Of a stretch of DNA of 45,535 nucleotides, positions 8,348-18,935 are shown piece by piece (the stretch's first letter is position 1; every line of letters begins with the position of its first letter). The notes beneath the pieces are model-generated. The model was not told where the DNA came from. It searched no databases and worked only from the letters and a program-made list of their open reading frames with translations. Made by a program: the position numbers and the translations under genes. The DNA is from Pseudomonadota bacterium (GTDB lineage Bacteria; Desulfobacterota; Desulfobulbia; Desulfobulbales; JAGXFP01), in the NCBI GenBank assembly GCA_018823285.1, contig JAHJIQ010000011.1:1-45535 (forward strand), written 5' to 3'.

Positions 8348-9583
8348 GTGACCACAAGAATAACCGTTGCCAGCCACAAGGGCGGAGTCAGCAAGACCAC
8401 AACTACCCTGAATCTCGGGTATGCCTTGAGCATGCTCGGGAAAAAGGTTCTCCTGGTGGACAGCGACCCCCAGGGAGGAATCGGCGTCGCCTGTAACTTA
8501 AGATTTACCACGGTCAAAGGGCTGGTCACGATTTTAAAGGGAGAGGCGACTTTTCCTGAAGTCCGGGTTTTTATTGATGCCTCTGAAAACCTGGCGGTAA
8601 TCGGCACCGGCATCGAAGCGCCTGAGGATATTTCCTTCTTCGAGGAGCAGGCGCAATCAGGCCGTCTCCGGGAACTTCTGAATACCGACCTTGCGGAGTT
8701 CGACTACGTTTTGTTTGACGCCCCGGTCGGTGTCGGCCTGATCACCAGAGAGCTGCTGGCGGCCAGTGACTCCTTCATCCACGTGATCAACTGCCGGGCC
8801 AGTACCATCAAATCCGTGGCCAGGCTTCTGCAGCTCTTCGTCTGGATCAGAAAAACCATAAAACCCGGCTTGAAGCTCGCCGGAATCCTGGTCTCGATGT
8901 ATGACGAAAAAAACGGGGTAGAGAAAAGATACCTGAAGCTGCTCAGGTCGAGACTTCCCTTAAGCCTTTTTTTCAAAACCATGCTCCCCTACGACACTCT
9001 GTATGACAAGGCCAGTGTAAAGGCGCTGCCGGTTGCTAAAATGGCGGGAGGGAAAAAACTGGCAGCCCTGTATGAGGCGCTGGCAGGGGAGATCATCGCT
9101 GGAAAAAGTGGCGGGGCGAAAGTTGATGAAACCCTGACGGATTCGATCCTGAGTGATCATGAACTTGAGCGGGATCTGGCCGGAGGCAGGAACGGGGCGG
9201 ATATTGTCTGGGTTGACCGACGCAGCGATCAGCTGAAAAGAATCCTCGGTGATCTGTGCGAAAAGGGGTTATGCCATGGAGCGCTGCTGGCCGACGAGAT
9301 GGGTTTTCTCCTCGCTGAATACAACAGCCCGCTTGGCGGTGAAACGCTGGCAACCTACAGTTCGGTCCTTGGCGAATCGCTCATTAAAGCGGGCTCGATT
9401 CTTGAAATGCCCGACGCGAACAACCTGGTAATGGACCTGAACGAGTCGGACAAACTCATTCTCCACTGGTGCTCCATCCTCGATGAACGTTACTACCTGA
9501 TCACCATCTGCCCGCAGGAACACGAAGCGCTCGGAGAAATCGAACAGGCCGCCAACCAGATAGTGGAAGAACTTTCCGCCTGA
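8348..9583 (+). CDS. ParA/MinD-like ATPase fused to a C-terminal Roadblock-like domain
   Basis: The GTG at 8348 is preferred because GGGGAGGA lies six bases upstream, giving 411 residues; an in-frame ATG at 8318 would add ten. The N-terminal 260 residues are a deviant-Walker P-loop ATPase of the ParA/MinD/Soj group: SHKGGVSKTTTTLNLG (Walker A with signature lysine), VDSDPQGG (A') and DYVLFDAPVG (Walker B). After a linker around 260-290, the last 115 residues (DQLKRILGDLCEKGLCHGAL through EIEQAANQIVEELSA) have the helix-strand pattern of a Roadblock/LC7 domain. ParA-type enzymes position cargo through nucleotide-dependent dimerisation; Roadblock domains are NTPase regulators. The fusion suggests a self-regulated positioning or signalling ATPase working with the upstream Roadblock protein. 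No ParB or plasmid gene is nearby, so partitioning is unlikely. Confidence 0.88.
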   Translation: MTTRITVASHKGGVSKTTTTLNLGYALSMLGKKVLLVDSDPQGGIGVACNLRFTTVKGLVTILKGEATFPEVRVFIDASENLAVIGTGIEAPEDISFFEEQAQSGRLRELLNTDLAEFDYVLFDAPVGVGLITRELLAASDSFIHVINCRASTIKSVARLLQLFVWIRKTIKPGLKLAGILVSMYDEKNGVEKRYLKLLRSRLPLSLFFKTMLPYDTLYDKASVKALPVAKMAGGKKLAALYEALAGEIIAGKSGGAKVDETLTDSILSDHELERDLAGGRNGADIVWVDRRSDQLKRILGDLCEKGLCHGALLADEMGFLLAEYNSPLGGETLATYSSVLGESLIKAGSILEMPDANNLVMDLNESDKLILHWCSILDERYYLITICPQEHEALGEIEQAANQIVEELSA

Positions 9584-9590
9584 TCATGAC

Positions 9591-9628
9591 AAAAAAAGGC
9601 CGCCCCAGCCAAATGAACAAGGGCGGCC
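9591..9628 (-). terminator. Intrinsic terminator of the cNMP-PilZ gene
   Basis: Perfect 8-bp inverted repeat GGCCGCCC (9598-9605) and GGGCGGCC (9621-9628). On the minus strand it is followed by seven T residues (A run at 9591-9597). It lies 31 bases beyond the stop of the minus-strand gene and also separates the two convergent genes. Confidence 0.85.
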
Positions 9629-9658
9629 GCTTGATAAACCAGTCTCCGGTGGATCCGA

Positions 9659-10705
9659 TTACCGCTGAATCGCCACCACCTTCTGGAATTTTTCCGCATC
9701 AACCAATTCACGGTGCCCCAACATCTTTTCAAATTTGATGTGGACCGAGTAGTCATCCTTGTCGTCACTTCCGGGGCCGTTAAACCTTACCCCCAGGGCA
9801 AGCCCCAGCCTCTCGACATAAGACATGGTCGGGGGCATGCTGAATTTCACATGCAGCCTTCTTCCCAACAGCAACTGCGCGTGAGTACGATCTTTCACGT
9901 TGATATGGAACGAAACGCCACCCACCGAAACATCACCCATATTCCCGCGCAGGGTCTTGCCGATCGGCACCCCTTCTTCATTGACCAGCTTGATCAGCAC
10001 TCTGCCCGGCAAACCGACCCGTTTCTGGGTCCGCCGATCCATGGCATTTTTTTTCAGAAGATCGTGGACCTTGGTTTCCTTGTCCGAAAAACTGCGCACC
10101 TTCGCTTCGAGTTCCGGTGCGGTGTGCCGCCACCGGTTTAATGTGTCTCGATCGAGATACTGCATTTTCACCTTGTCGATTGCCACCAGACTCGTTGTGC
10201 AAAGCGAGGCGTCAAAAAACGTATCTTCCCCGGCAATATTCCCCGGAGCCACTTTTTTGATAAAAATCTCCCGGTTGTCCTTGGTATAGAGATGTTTGGC
10301 CTGGCCGGAGTTGCAGAAATAGAGATTTGAATTATTGCCTCCCTGTTCAAATATCGCCTGCCCGGGACGAAAAACCACATCCTGCATATCGTTGAAAAGA
10401 GTATTCGCTTCGTCGATGGTCAGCTTGTCATAAAGCTTGGCCCAGATCTCCATATGCCCCTTATCGGAAGGGCTGGTGCGGGCCCGCTCGATAATTTCAT
10501 GGGCCTTGATCGCCTCGGTAAGGGCCATCGGGTCTACGGAAATTATCTTCTCCCGAAGGGTTTCCGCAGTTTCGAAGTCCTGACCCTGGGCGTATTTGGT
10601 GATGAGAAAGAGAAGTGATTTTATCGCTTCGTCGGTGTTTCCTTCCCGGATATGCTTGGCAACAAGCTCTTCGTGTTTGCTGATGACATCCGCATTCTTT
10701 TTCAT
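9659..10705 (-). CDS. Cyclic-nucleotide-binding and PilZ domain protein
   Basis: The 348-residue cytosolic protein has a helical N-terminus (1-90, a TPR-like stretch around IREGNTDEAIKSLLFLITKY), a Crp-type cyclic-nucleotide-binding fold at about 95-205 (VVFRPGQAIFEQGGNNSNLY, then GNIAGEDTFFD) and a PilZ domain at about 223-335. The PilZ domain keeps both c-di-GMP motifs, RxxxR (R225-R229 in RRTQKR) and D-x-S-x-x-G (DVSVGG at 258-263), so c-di-GMP binding is likely. It lacks a helix-turn-helix, so it is a signalling effector and not a transcription factor. The cNMP pocket lacks an obvious RxS phosphate cassette, so that domain may bind another ligand. The gene is monocistronic, ends at a strong terminator and is divergent from ettA. 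Confidence 0.9.
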   Translation of the reverse strand: MKKNADVISKHEELVAKHIREGNTDEAIKSLLFLITKYAQGQDFETAETLREKIISVDPMALTEAIKAHEIIERARTSPSDKGHMEIWAKLYDKLTIDEANTLFNDMQDVVFRPGQAIFEQGGNNSNLYFCNSGQAKHLYTKDNREIFIKKVAPGNIAGEDTFFDASLCTTSLVAIDKVKMQYLDRDTLNRWRHTAPELEAKVRSFSDKETKVHDLLKKNAMDRRTQKRVGLPGRVLIKLVNEEGVPIGKTLRGNMGDVSVGGVSFHINVKDRTHAQLLLGRRLHVKFSMPPTMSYVERLGLALGVRFNGPGSDDKDDYSVHIKFEKMLGHRELVDAEKFQKVVAIQR

Positions 10706-11057
10706 AGGCAGGTCTTTTTGATAATCAGTACTTTTTGGCTGAATATATATCGAAAGAAATCTTTACACAAACATTTTGTTATCAATCTATTTCCCACGCC
10801 GCCTGGACACTATTCATTGAGTCACGAACGTCGACGTCTTGTCAAATTTATTATGTAGCAACATCCGGGCCATCCGAAAAAATTGAATCAAACTACGTAG
10901 ATTTTACTGATACCATTGAATATTTCAATATACAAGCATCAGATATCTGAAGAATCATTTATAAATGTTGACAATTTTTGGCCGAAACGGCTATCTGTCT
11001 GACAATATTTGGTGCAGCACAGGATATTCCTGGAGTTTTTATAATGCGGAGGAACAC
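10706..11057. other. AT-rich divergent intergenic region between cNMP-PilZ gene and ettA
   Basis: These 352 bases are clearly more AT-rich than the flanking genes and hold no convincing reading frame: the ettA frame is open upstream but without protein-like content. It must carry the promoters of both flanking genes. A good sigma-70-like candidate for ettA is listed separately. Confidence 0.6.
10968..10997 (+). promoter_or_regulatory. Sigma-70-like promoter candidate for ettA
   Basis: A perfect -35 TTGACA (10968-10973) is followed after 18 bases by TATCTG (10992-10997), about 60 bases before the ettA start codon. It was read by eye and not scored. Confidence 0.4.
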
Positions 11058-12740
<1,683 letters not shown>

Positions 12741-12757
12741 CAAGAGATCAAGAAATG

Positions 12758-12801
12758 AAGCGAAAGCGGCTCAGGGGAAAACTTGAACCGCTTTCGCTTT
12801 T
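12758..12801 (+). terminator. Intrinsic terminator of ettA
   Basis: Perfect 12-bp inverted repeat AAGCGAAAGCGG (12758-12769) and CCGCTTTCGCTT (12788-12799), followed by a short T run, 18 bases after the ettA stop codon. Confidence 0.85.
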
Positions 12802-12876
12802 GAATCAGCTAAATATAAAAGTTCCCCTCGTAATCTTGCTCCGTTTTTCATGTCAGACACATTTCCACAATACCAA

Positions 12877-13884
12877 TCACGGGTGGACCAGTCGGCTTCC
12901 CAGCTGATAGTACTTTTTGAAGATGTCCACCGGTACCTCGGTCTGCCAGTGGCCGGTAGCAAGAGCAATTGCCCAGATCAGCAGAAAGAGAGACACCACC
13001 GCAACCGGAAGCAGAAACGGCGACAGACGTATACTGCAGTAAACCGACACCGTCAGGCAATCGGGCACCGGGCAGGTGGCAATGCATTCCAGGCAGCCGA
13101 TGCATTCCGGACTCCATACCGAAATCCGGTTGCTGACCGGAATGGAACCGGGGCATTTTTTTTCGCATCTTTTACAATCGATACAGGTTTCCTGATCCCG
13201 CCTGACCCGCACCGGGCTGACCAAGGCGATTATCCCGAGCAATGCGCCATACGGACAGAGATACCGGCACCAGAAATTGCGCAGAAAAAAGGATGCCGCA
13301 ACCAGGAAGGACATCACCCAGATGGTGAGAGCGGTCGGCTCCAGAAAAAAAAGCAGCATCTTGGCATCAACCGCCATATTGTACGGGGAGCGGTTAAAGC
13401 CTTCAATGGATCGCACGTCCATCTTGACCAGAATCAGAAAGGCAAAAAAACCGAGCAGCAGATATTTCATCGCCAGCAGCTGATAGTCGAGCCAGACTGG
13501 AGGCTTCCAGAGGATTTTCAGTTTCAGGGCGAGCTTCTCCGCCTGATGGGAGACAAAACCCACCGGACAGATCCAGCCACAAAATCCTTTCCGGAAAAAA
13601 AAGGCGAGCAAAATAGCGGCTATAAAAATGGTCAGCCCGGCCGGATGGATGTGATCATACACCCCGGTCAGAAAAAACCGCTTCAAGCTGACCAGGGCGC
13701 CGATGGGCAGAAAAGCCTCAACGGCTGGAGGCCTGGGAACATACGACTCGGATCGTCCCATCGCCCAGAGATAAAAAAGGTAAAACCGGTACCCGGAATA
13801 CAGGCAGAACAGGGCAAAGGACGCCTGGACGATAACCCGGAGCCTGGTCAACCCGGCTGTTTTCATTAAATCCTTGATAGTCAC
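12877..13884 (-). CDS. NapH/CcoG-like membrane polyferredoxin
   Basis: The 335-residue protein has about five hydrophobic segments (near 20-37, 82-96, 140-153, 185-205 and 285-310). It carries two GxCGWICPxG/CRYLCPYG motifs of the NapH/NosR/CcoG polyferredoxin group (about 100-110 and 208-216) and two classical 4Fe-4S motifs (CIDCKRCEKKCP and CIGCLECIATCP at about 235-270). Such proteins pass electrons between the quinone pool and periplasmic or cytoplasmic partners. There is no nap, nos or cco gene next to it, so its partner is unknown. The GTG start has GGAGG six bases upstream. The hemerythrin genes lie immediately upstream on the same strand, hinting at a role in redox or oxygen response. 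Confidence 0.85.
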   Translation of the reverse strand: MTIKDLMKTAGLTRLRVIVQASFALFCLYSGYRFYLFYLWAMGRSESYVPRPPAVEAFLPIGALVSLKRFFLTGVYDHIHPAGLTIFIAAILLAFFFRKGFCGWICPVGFVSHQAEKLALKLKILWKPPVWLDYQLLAMKYLLLGFFAFLILVKMDVRSIEGFNRSPYNMAVDAKMLLFFLEPTALTIWVMSFLVAASFFLRNFWCRYLCPYGALLGIIALVSPVRVRRDQETCIDCKRCEKKCPGSIPVSNRISVWSPECIGCLECIATCPVPDCLTVSVYCSIRLSPFLLPVAVVSLFLLIWAIALATGHWQTEVPVDIFKKYYQLGSRLVHP

Positions 13885-13966
13885 TGATCGCCTCCAAATT
13901 TTCCTCCCATTATAGTGAAGGACGGGCGCAAAAAACCTTGACCTGGGTCAGGAAATTGAGCGAGGC

Positions 13967-14371
13967 CTACAATAACCCCTGCTCGCCAAGCTCCTTGAAA
14001 AATTGCCGGTCGACTTCCAGGATATGTTTTTTGAGCCATTGGATCAGATAGTTCAAGGTGTCAGCCGATACCTTCTTGTCCTTCCGGAAAGCGAAGACCA
14101 GCTCCATGCATTTTTTGGTGAAATCCCAGTGCGCCATGAAGTGATCTTTAAAATCAGCATGCTTTTCCAGATAAAGCTGTTCGCTTTTGAAATGCTCCTC
14201 CGCATAGCCGGCCATGTCCACCAGCACATGGCCGATGATATCTTCTTCCCGACCATCGGCCACCGCCCGGCCAAGAATATTGACCAGTTCAAAAAGGCGC
14301 TGGTGCTGCCGGTCAATCTCTTCAACGCCTACCCCGTAAGAGTCGTTCCACTCCAAAGTTTCCATAACCAC
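13967..14371 (-). CDS. Bacteriohemerythrin (first of a tandem pair)
   Basis: The 134-residue single-domain protein has all ligands of the non-haem diiron O2-binding site: H23 (DRQHQRLF), H60 and E64 (HFKSE), H77 and H81 (HFMAH), H116 and D121 (HILEVD). It would bind O2 reversibly in the cytoplasm and could supply, store or sense oxygen. The start is GTG (14369-14371) with AGGA five bases away, or ATG two codons in. It shares domain length and motif layout with the next gene, 54 bases away, so the pair is a tandem duplication that has since diverged. Confidence 0.93.
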   Translation of the reverse strand: MVMETLEWNDSYGVGVEEIDRQHQRLFELVNILGRAVADGREEDIIGHVLVDMAGYAEEHFKSEQLYLEKHADFKDHFMAHWDFTKKCMELVFAFRKDKKVSADTLNYLIQWLKKHILEVDRQFFKELGEQGLL

Positions 14372-14425
14372 TGATGTCCTCGCTTTTCCTAGAGGTTAAT
14401 TGTAACCCGCCCGCCATGAACCCTG

Positions 14426-14833
14426 TCAGGGCAACAGGCCGAGATCCGCCATTTCCAGAAAATATTCCCTGTCGACGTGAATAACATGCTTCAGCAGCCA
14501 GTTTACCAGAAAATCCGCCATCTCCCTGCCGGCAGATTCCCTGCTTTCCTGGAACATTTTCACCAGTTCCATATTCTTCCTGGTAAACTCCCAGTGCATC
14601 AGGTAATGCTCCTTGAATCGGGGGTGTTTCTCAAGATAGAGCTGTTCGGCCCTGAAATGGCAATCCACATAATTGGTCATTTCGTTGAGGAGATGCTCGA
14701 CAATATCCGCATCAAGACTTTCCCGGACTGCATTCAGAAGATTGTTGATTTCCTCGAACAGCTTCCGGTGCTGTTCATCAATTTCTTCAATTCCCACCCG
14801 GTAAGAATCATTCCACAGAATATAACTGTTCAA
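14426..14833 (-). CDS. Bacteriohemerythrin (second of a tandem pair)
   Basis: A hemerythrin of about 135 residues. Diiron ligands counted from the GTG at 14839 are H24, H61, E65, H78, H82, H118 and D123, all present (DEQHRKLF, HFRAE, HYLMH, HVIHVD). AAGGAGG lies directly against that GTG, so the TTG at 14833, seven bases from it, is the better start. It begins the hemerythrin-hemerythrin-NapH-like minus-strand series and is divergent from the ior operon. Two paralogues side by side may differ in O2 affinity; this cannot be judged from sequence. Confidence 0.92.
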   Translation of the reverse strand: MNSYILWNDSYRVGIEEIDEQHRKLFEEINNLLNAVRESLDADIVEHLLNEMTNYVDCHFRAEQLYLEKHPRFKEHYLMHWEFTRKNMELVKMFQESRESAGREMADFLVNWLLKHVIHVDREYFLEMADLGLLP

Positions 14834-15115
14834 CAGCACCCTCCTTGAACTGATTGCCGAACCGAACCGGGAAGAAGAGCCAGGAACGGCATCATGATGT
14901 ACAAAGTATAGAGAATGCCCCGTACAGAGTCAAAAAAATTCATCAGCGCCATGCAACAAAGGCCTCTGAATCCACCAGGGGGTCAGGAGGCGGCTTCAAC
15001 CTTGAACTTGCAATGATTTAATGGTAAAAAAGCCGCTTACCTCATAGCCTTGGTCGTTACACGCTCGTGTTCAACGACCGGCTGCAAGCCAATCATATCC
15101 AGACAGGAGCCAAAA

Positions 15116-16936
15116 GTGACGCAGCAAGAATCTTCGCCGGAGACGCTCTGGCTTTCAGGGAACGAGGCCCTGGCTTTGGGAGCCCACGAAGCCACGGTCA
15201 AAGTCGCCTCCGGGTACCCCGGAACCCCTTCCACGGAAATACTCGAAAACCTGACCGGCTACGACAATGTCTATACCGAGTGGGCCCCCAACGAAAAAGT
15301 GGGCCTGGAAGTGGCCATCGGCGCCTCGTTTGCCGGAGTCCGCGCCCTGGCCACCATGAAACACGTGGGACTAAACGTGGCCGCCGATCCCCTTTTCACC
15401 GCCTCGTATACCGGGGTGCGGGGAGGCTTGGTCATTATCGTGGCCGACGATCCCACCATGCACAGCTCCCAGAACGAGCAGGACAGCCGCAATTACGCAT
15501 GGGCCGCCAAGCTGCCGATGCTGGAGCCGTCGGATCCGGCCGAGGCCAAAGAGTACCTGAAGCAGGCCTATGAGATCAGCGAGGAGTTTGACACCCCGGT
15601 CCTTCTACGAAGCTGCACCAGGGTGGCCCATGTCAAAGGCATCGTCGCATCCGGCCCGATTACCGCCTCAAAAGTGACTCCCGGAATTGAAAAAATGCCG
15701 GCAAAGTTTGTCATGCTGCCCGCCAACGCCAGACAGCGCCGTCTGGCTGTGGCCGAACGGATGGAAAAACTCGCCTTGATGGCAGACCACTCGTCTCTCA
15801 ACACCATTGAATGGGGTGATAAAAAACGGGGCATCATCGCCGCCGGCACCTCGTATCTGTACGCGAAGGAAGCCTTCCCGGAGGCCTCCTTCCTAAAGCT
15901 CGGACTGGTCAACCCCCTTCCTCAATCCCTGATCAAAGAGTTCGCATCGAAAGTAAAAGAGCTGATCGTCATTGAAGACCTCGATCCGTTCCTTGAAACG
16001 CAGATCAAAGCCATGGGCATCAAATGTCACGGCAAGGACATGATCCCGGCCATCGGGGAATTGACCACCGCCGTTGTCCGCACGGGGGTGAGCGGGAAAG
16101 CGGGGAAAACGGATTTCGCTCCCGTCGAACTGGTCCCCAGACCGCCCAACATGTGCGCAGGATGTCCGCACCGCGGGCTGTTCTACAACCTGAACCGTCT
16201 CAAGGTGTTCGTCTCAGGAGACATCGGCTGCTACACTTTGGGTTTTCTGCCGCCTCTTTCCGCCATGGATTCCTGTGTCTGCATGGGCGCGAGCATCGGC
16301 GTGGCCCACGGCATGGCCAAGGCCCTCGGTGACGAGGGCAAAGGCAAGATCGTCGCGGTGCTGGGCGATTCGACCTTTATCCATTCCGGGATCACCGGGC
16401 TGATCAATACCGTGTACAACAAGGATTATTCCACGGTCATCATCCTCGACAACCGGATCACCGCCATGACCGGCCACCAGCCGAACCCCGCCTCCGGCTC
16501 CACCCTGATGGGCGAGCCGGCCAACTCGATCAACTTTGAAGAACTCTGCCGCGCCATTGGCGTGAAACACGTCCGGACGGTCAATCCGCAGAACATCAAG
16601 GAAACCCATGACGCGCTGAAAGAGGAGATCGAGCGGGATGAGCCGTCGGTCGTTATCACCCGTTTCCCATGTGTCCTGATCCCGGAAGAAAAGAAACGAA
16701 AGAAAATTCCCCTGCACTCTAATACCGACAACTGCACGGGCTGCACCGCCTGCCTGCGGATCGGCTGCCCGGCCATTCACTGGGAACCGCTCACCGCCGA
16801 GGAAGTTGCGGCACGGGGAGGCAAAAAAGCCCAGAAGGGAATTTCAAGAATAGATGAGGTGATGTGCGTCGGCTGCGGCCTCTGTAAGCAGCTCTGTAAA
16901 TTCGATGCGATCGTCGACGGGGAGGAGAAATCATGA
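15116..16936 (+). CDS. iorA: Indolepyruvate ferredoxin oxidoreductase, alpha subunit
   Basis: From GTG 15116, which has AGGAG six bases upstream, the protein has 606 residues. The frame is open to 15050, but the extra 22 codons are unlikely to be used. The N-terminal half contains GYPGTPSTEILE and the pyrimidine-binding and transketolase-like domains of 2-oxoacid:ferredoxin oxidoreductases. The central part has NMCAGCPHRGLFYNL and the TPP/Mg motif GDSTFIHSG with later DNRITAMTGHQPNP. The C-terminus bears two 4Fe-4S motifs (CTGCTACLRIGCP and CVGCGLCKQLC). With IorB it oxidatively decarboxylates aryl pyruvates (indolepyruvate, phenylpyruvate) to aryl-acetyl-CoA, reducing ferredoxin, or runs in reverse. 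It overlaps iorB by four bases, so translation is coupled. The downstream PaaK and ACT genes fit the same pathway. Confidence 0.96.
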   Translation: MTQQESSPETLWLSGNEALALGAHEATVKVASGYPGTPSTEILENLTGYDNVYTEWAPNEKVGLEVAIGASFAGVRALATMKHVGLNVAADPLFTASYTGVRGGLVIIVADDPTMHSSQNEQDSRNYAWAAKLPMLEPSDPAEAKEYLKQAYEISEEFDTPVLLRSCTRVAHVKGIVASGPITASKVTPGIEKMPAKFVMLPANARQRRLAVAERMEKLALMADHSSLNTIEWGDKKRGIIAAGTSYLYAKEAFPEASFLKLGLVNPLPQSLIKEFASKVKELIVIEDLDPFLETQIKAMGIKCHGKDMIPAIGELTTAVVRTGVSGKAGKTDFAPVELVPRPPNMCAGCPHRGLFYNLNRLKVFVSGDIGCYTLGFLPPLSAMDSCVCMGASIGVAHGMAKALGDEGKGKIVAVLGDSTFIHSGITGLINTVYNKDYSTVIILDNRITAMTGHQPNPASGSTLMGEPANSINFEELCRAIGVKHVRTVNPQNIKETHDALKEEIERDEPSVVITRFPCVLIPEEKKRKKIPLHSNTDNCTGCTACLRIGCPAIHWEPLTAEEVAARGGKKAQKGISRIDEVMCVGCGLCKQLCKFDAIVDGEEKS

Positions 16937-17535
16937 AGAACAGCGGCAACATTCTCCTCTGCGGGGTCGGCGGCCAGGGAATCCTGCTGGCCAGTGAACT
17001 CATTGCCTTTGCCCTGCTGGCCTCCGGAATGGACGCCAAGAAAAGCGAAGTTCACGGCATGGCCCAGCGGGGAGGCTCGGTGGAAGCGCATCTGCGCTAC
17101 GGCAAAAAAGTGTACTCGCCGCTGATCGAACCGGGCACCGCCGACGTCCTGATCGCCCTCGAAACCATGGAAGCAATGCGCTATCTGCCTTATCTGCACC
17201 AGGGCAGCACGGTGATCATCAACACCCAGAAGATCATGCCCCCGGCCGTCGCCACCGGCAAAACCGAATACCCGGCCGATATTATTTCCGAACTAAAAAA
17301 ACGGGGTCTGAAAGTCATCCCCATCGACGGCTTCGAAATTGCCAGAAAGGCGGGCAACGTCAAGGCTGCCAACGTTTCTCTGGTCGGCGCCCTCTCAAGC
17401 ATCCTGCCGATTCCGGAAAAGACCTTCATCAAGGTAATCAACGACAAGATCCCCGCCCGCTTCCTGGAGGCGAACCTTGAAGTGTTCCGGGCAGGCAGGA
17501 AAGCGGCAAAAGGGAATGAAGGGTTAAAAATGTAA
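16933..17535 (+). CDS. iorB: Indolepyruvate ferredoxin oxidoreductase, beta subunit
   Basis: The 200-residue protein is the gamma-type subunit of the 2-oxoacid oxidoreductase family. Motifs are GVGGQGILLASELIA near the N-terminus, SEVHGMAQRGGSVEAHLRYG and EPGTADVLIALETMEAMR. It shares the ATGA overlap with iorA (16933-16936), as expected for equimolar subunits. It forms the cytoplasmic heteromer with IorA that makes aryl-acetyl-CoA. The gene ends 85 bases before the first paaK. Confidence 0.95.
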   Translation: MKNSGNILLCGVGGQGILLASELIAFALLASGMDAKKSEVHGMAQRGGSVEAHLRYGKKVYSPLIEPGTADVLIALETMEAMRYLPYLHQGSTVIINTQKIMPPAVATGKTEYPADIISELKKRGLKVIPIDGFEIARKAGNVKAANVSLVGALSSILPIPEKTFIKVINDKIPARFLEANLEVFRAGRKAAKGNEGLKM

Positions 17536-17620
17536 AGTGAAGAGTTGAGGATGTTACGTATCAACATGCTCGGGACATTTGGAACTTTAGTCCACCCAAG
17601 GCATTAACAAGGAGTCTGCA

Positions 17621-18922
17621 ATGATCTGGAATGAACAAGCCGAAACAATGCCCAGGGAGGAGCTCGTGAAAGTACAGCTCTCCCGGTTACAATCCCAGGT
17701 GGAAAGGGTCTATGCCACCGTCCCCTATTACCGGCAGAAAATGGATGACGCCGGCGTCGCTCCCGGAGACATCAAGTCCCTGCAGGACATCAGACGGCTG
17801 CCGTTCACCACCAAAGAAGATTTAAGAAAAAACTACCCCTTCGGGCTTTTTACCGTTCCCCTGGAACGGGTGGTCCGGATCCATGCCTCTTCCGGCACAA
17901 CCGGGCAACCCACCGTGGTCGGCTACACCAGGCGGGATATTAAAATGTGGGCCGAGATGATGGCCAGAAGCCTTGCCGCCGCCGGGGTGACCAGAAAAGA
18001 CGTGGTTCACAACGCCTATGGCTACGGTCTTTTCACCGGCGGGCTCGGCGCCCACTACGGGGCGGAAGAGATGGGCTGCGCGGTGATTCCGATCTCCGGG
18101 GGGAATTCCAAGCGGCAGATCACCATCATGAAGGATTTCGGCTCCACGGTGCTGCTCGCGACGCCGTCGTATACCCTGAATCTCGCAGACACCATGGCCG
18201 ATATGGGCGTTGATCCCTCAGAGTTGAAACTCCGGGTCGGGATCTTCGGCGCCGAACCCTGGAGCGAACAGATGCGCCAGGAGATCGAGAAACGGCTGCA
18301 GATCAAAGCCATCGACATCTACGGCCTCTCCGAGGTTCTGGGACCGGGAGTTGCCGTTGAATGTATTGAAGAGCAGAAAGGTCTGCATATCATGGAGGAC
18401 CATTTCCTGCCGGAAATCGTCGACCGGGACACCTTTGAACCCCTGCCGGTGGGGGAAAAGGGGGAGCTCGTCTTCACCACCCTGACCAAGGAGGCATTCC
18501 CGGTCATCCGCTACCGCACCAAGGACATCTGTCAACTGATCCCCGATGTCTGCACCTGCGGCCGCACCTTTTACCGGATGCCGAAGGTCACCGGCCGCAC
18601 CGACGACATGCTGATCATCCGGGGCGTCAACGTCTTTCCCTCCCAGATTGAAGAGATTCTGATGAAGGTGGAAGGGGTCGAGCCCCATTACCAGATCGTG
18701 GTCGAAAGAGAGGGCAACCTTGATTCCATCGAGGTCCAGGTCGAGGTCAGCGAAGATGTCTTCTCGGATGAAGTCAAAATCCTTGAAAAACTGGCCGCGA
18801 CCATCCGCACCAATATCAAGGACCTGCTGGGAATCTCGAGCCGGATAAAACTGGTTGAGCCGAAAACCATTCAGCGCAGTGAAGGCAAAGCCCAGAGAGT
18901 GATCGACAAACGCAAAATCTGA
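17621..18922 (+). CDS. paaK: Phenylacetate-CoA ligase (first copy)
   Basis: The 433-residue adenylate-forming enzyme has the usual length and motifs: [16 protein letters not shown] (P-loop), [15 protein letters not shown] (adenine binding), RYRTKDIC and [19 protein letters not shown] (hinge), and the terminal [11 protein letters not shown] containing the catalytic lysine region. It activates phenylacetate or a related aryl acetate with ATP and CoA. The start has AAGGAG in an ideal position. The order iorAB-paaK-ACT is a recurrent arrangement in anaerobes for aromatic amino acid breakdown or, in reverse, arylacetate assimilation. A diverged second copy lies at 24317-25615. Confidence 0.95.
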   Translation: MIWNEQAETMPREELVKVQLSRLQSQVERVYATVPYYRQKMDDAGVAPGDIKSLQDIRRLPFTTKEDLRKNYPFGLFTVPLERVVRIHASSGTTGQPTVVGYTRRDIKMWAEMMARSLAAAGVTRKDVVHNAYGYGLFTGGLGAHYGAEEMGCAVIPISGGNSKRQITIMKDFGSTVLLATPSYTLNLADTMADMGVDPSELKLRVGIFGAEPWSEQMRQEIEKRLQIKAIDIYGLSEVLGPGVAVECIEEQKGLHIMEDHFLPEIVDRDTFEPLPVGEKGELVFTTLTKEAFPVIRYRTKDICQLIPDVCTCGRTFYRMPKVTGRTDDMLIIRGVNVFPSQIEEILMKVEGVEPHYQIVVEREGNLDSIEVQVEVSEDVFSDEVKILEKLAATIRTNIKDLLGISSRIKLVEPKTIQRSEGKAQRVIDKRKI

Positions 18923-18935
18923 CGGAGGCACGAAT

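Noticed and set aside
7369..8613. 414-codon open frame on the minus strand
   Set aside because: Crosses three well-supported plus-strand genes and their ribosome-binding sites; no recognisable domain.
8348..9583. Calling the ParA-like protein a chromosome or plasmid partition ATPase
   Set aside because: No ParB, parS or replication gene is present, and the C-terminal Roadblock-like domain is not found in partition ParA proteins.
12850..13869. 339-codon open frame on the plus strand
   Set aside because: Complement of the NapH-like gene, whose four cysteine motifs and membrane helices are unambiguous.
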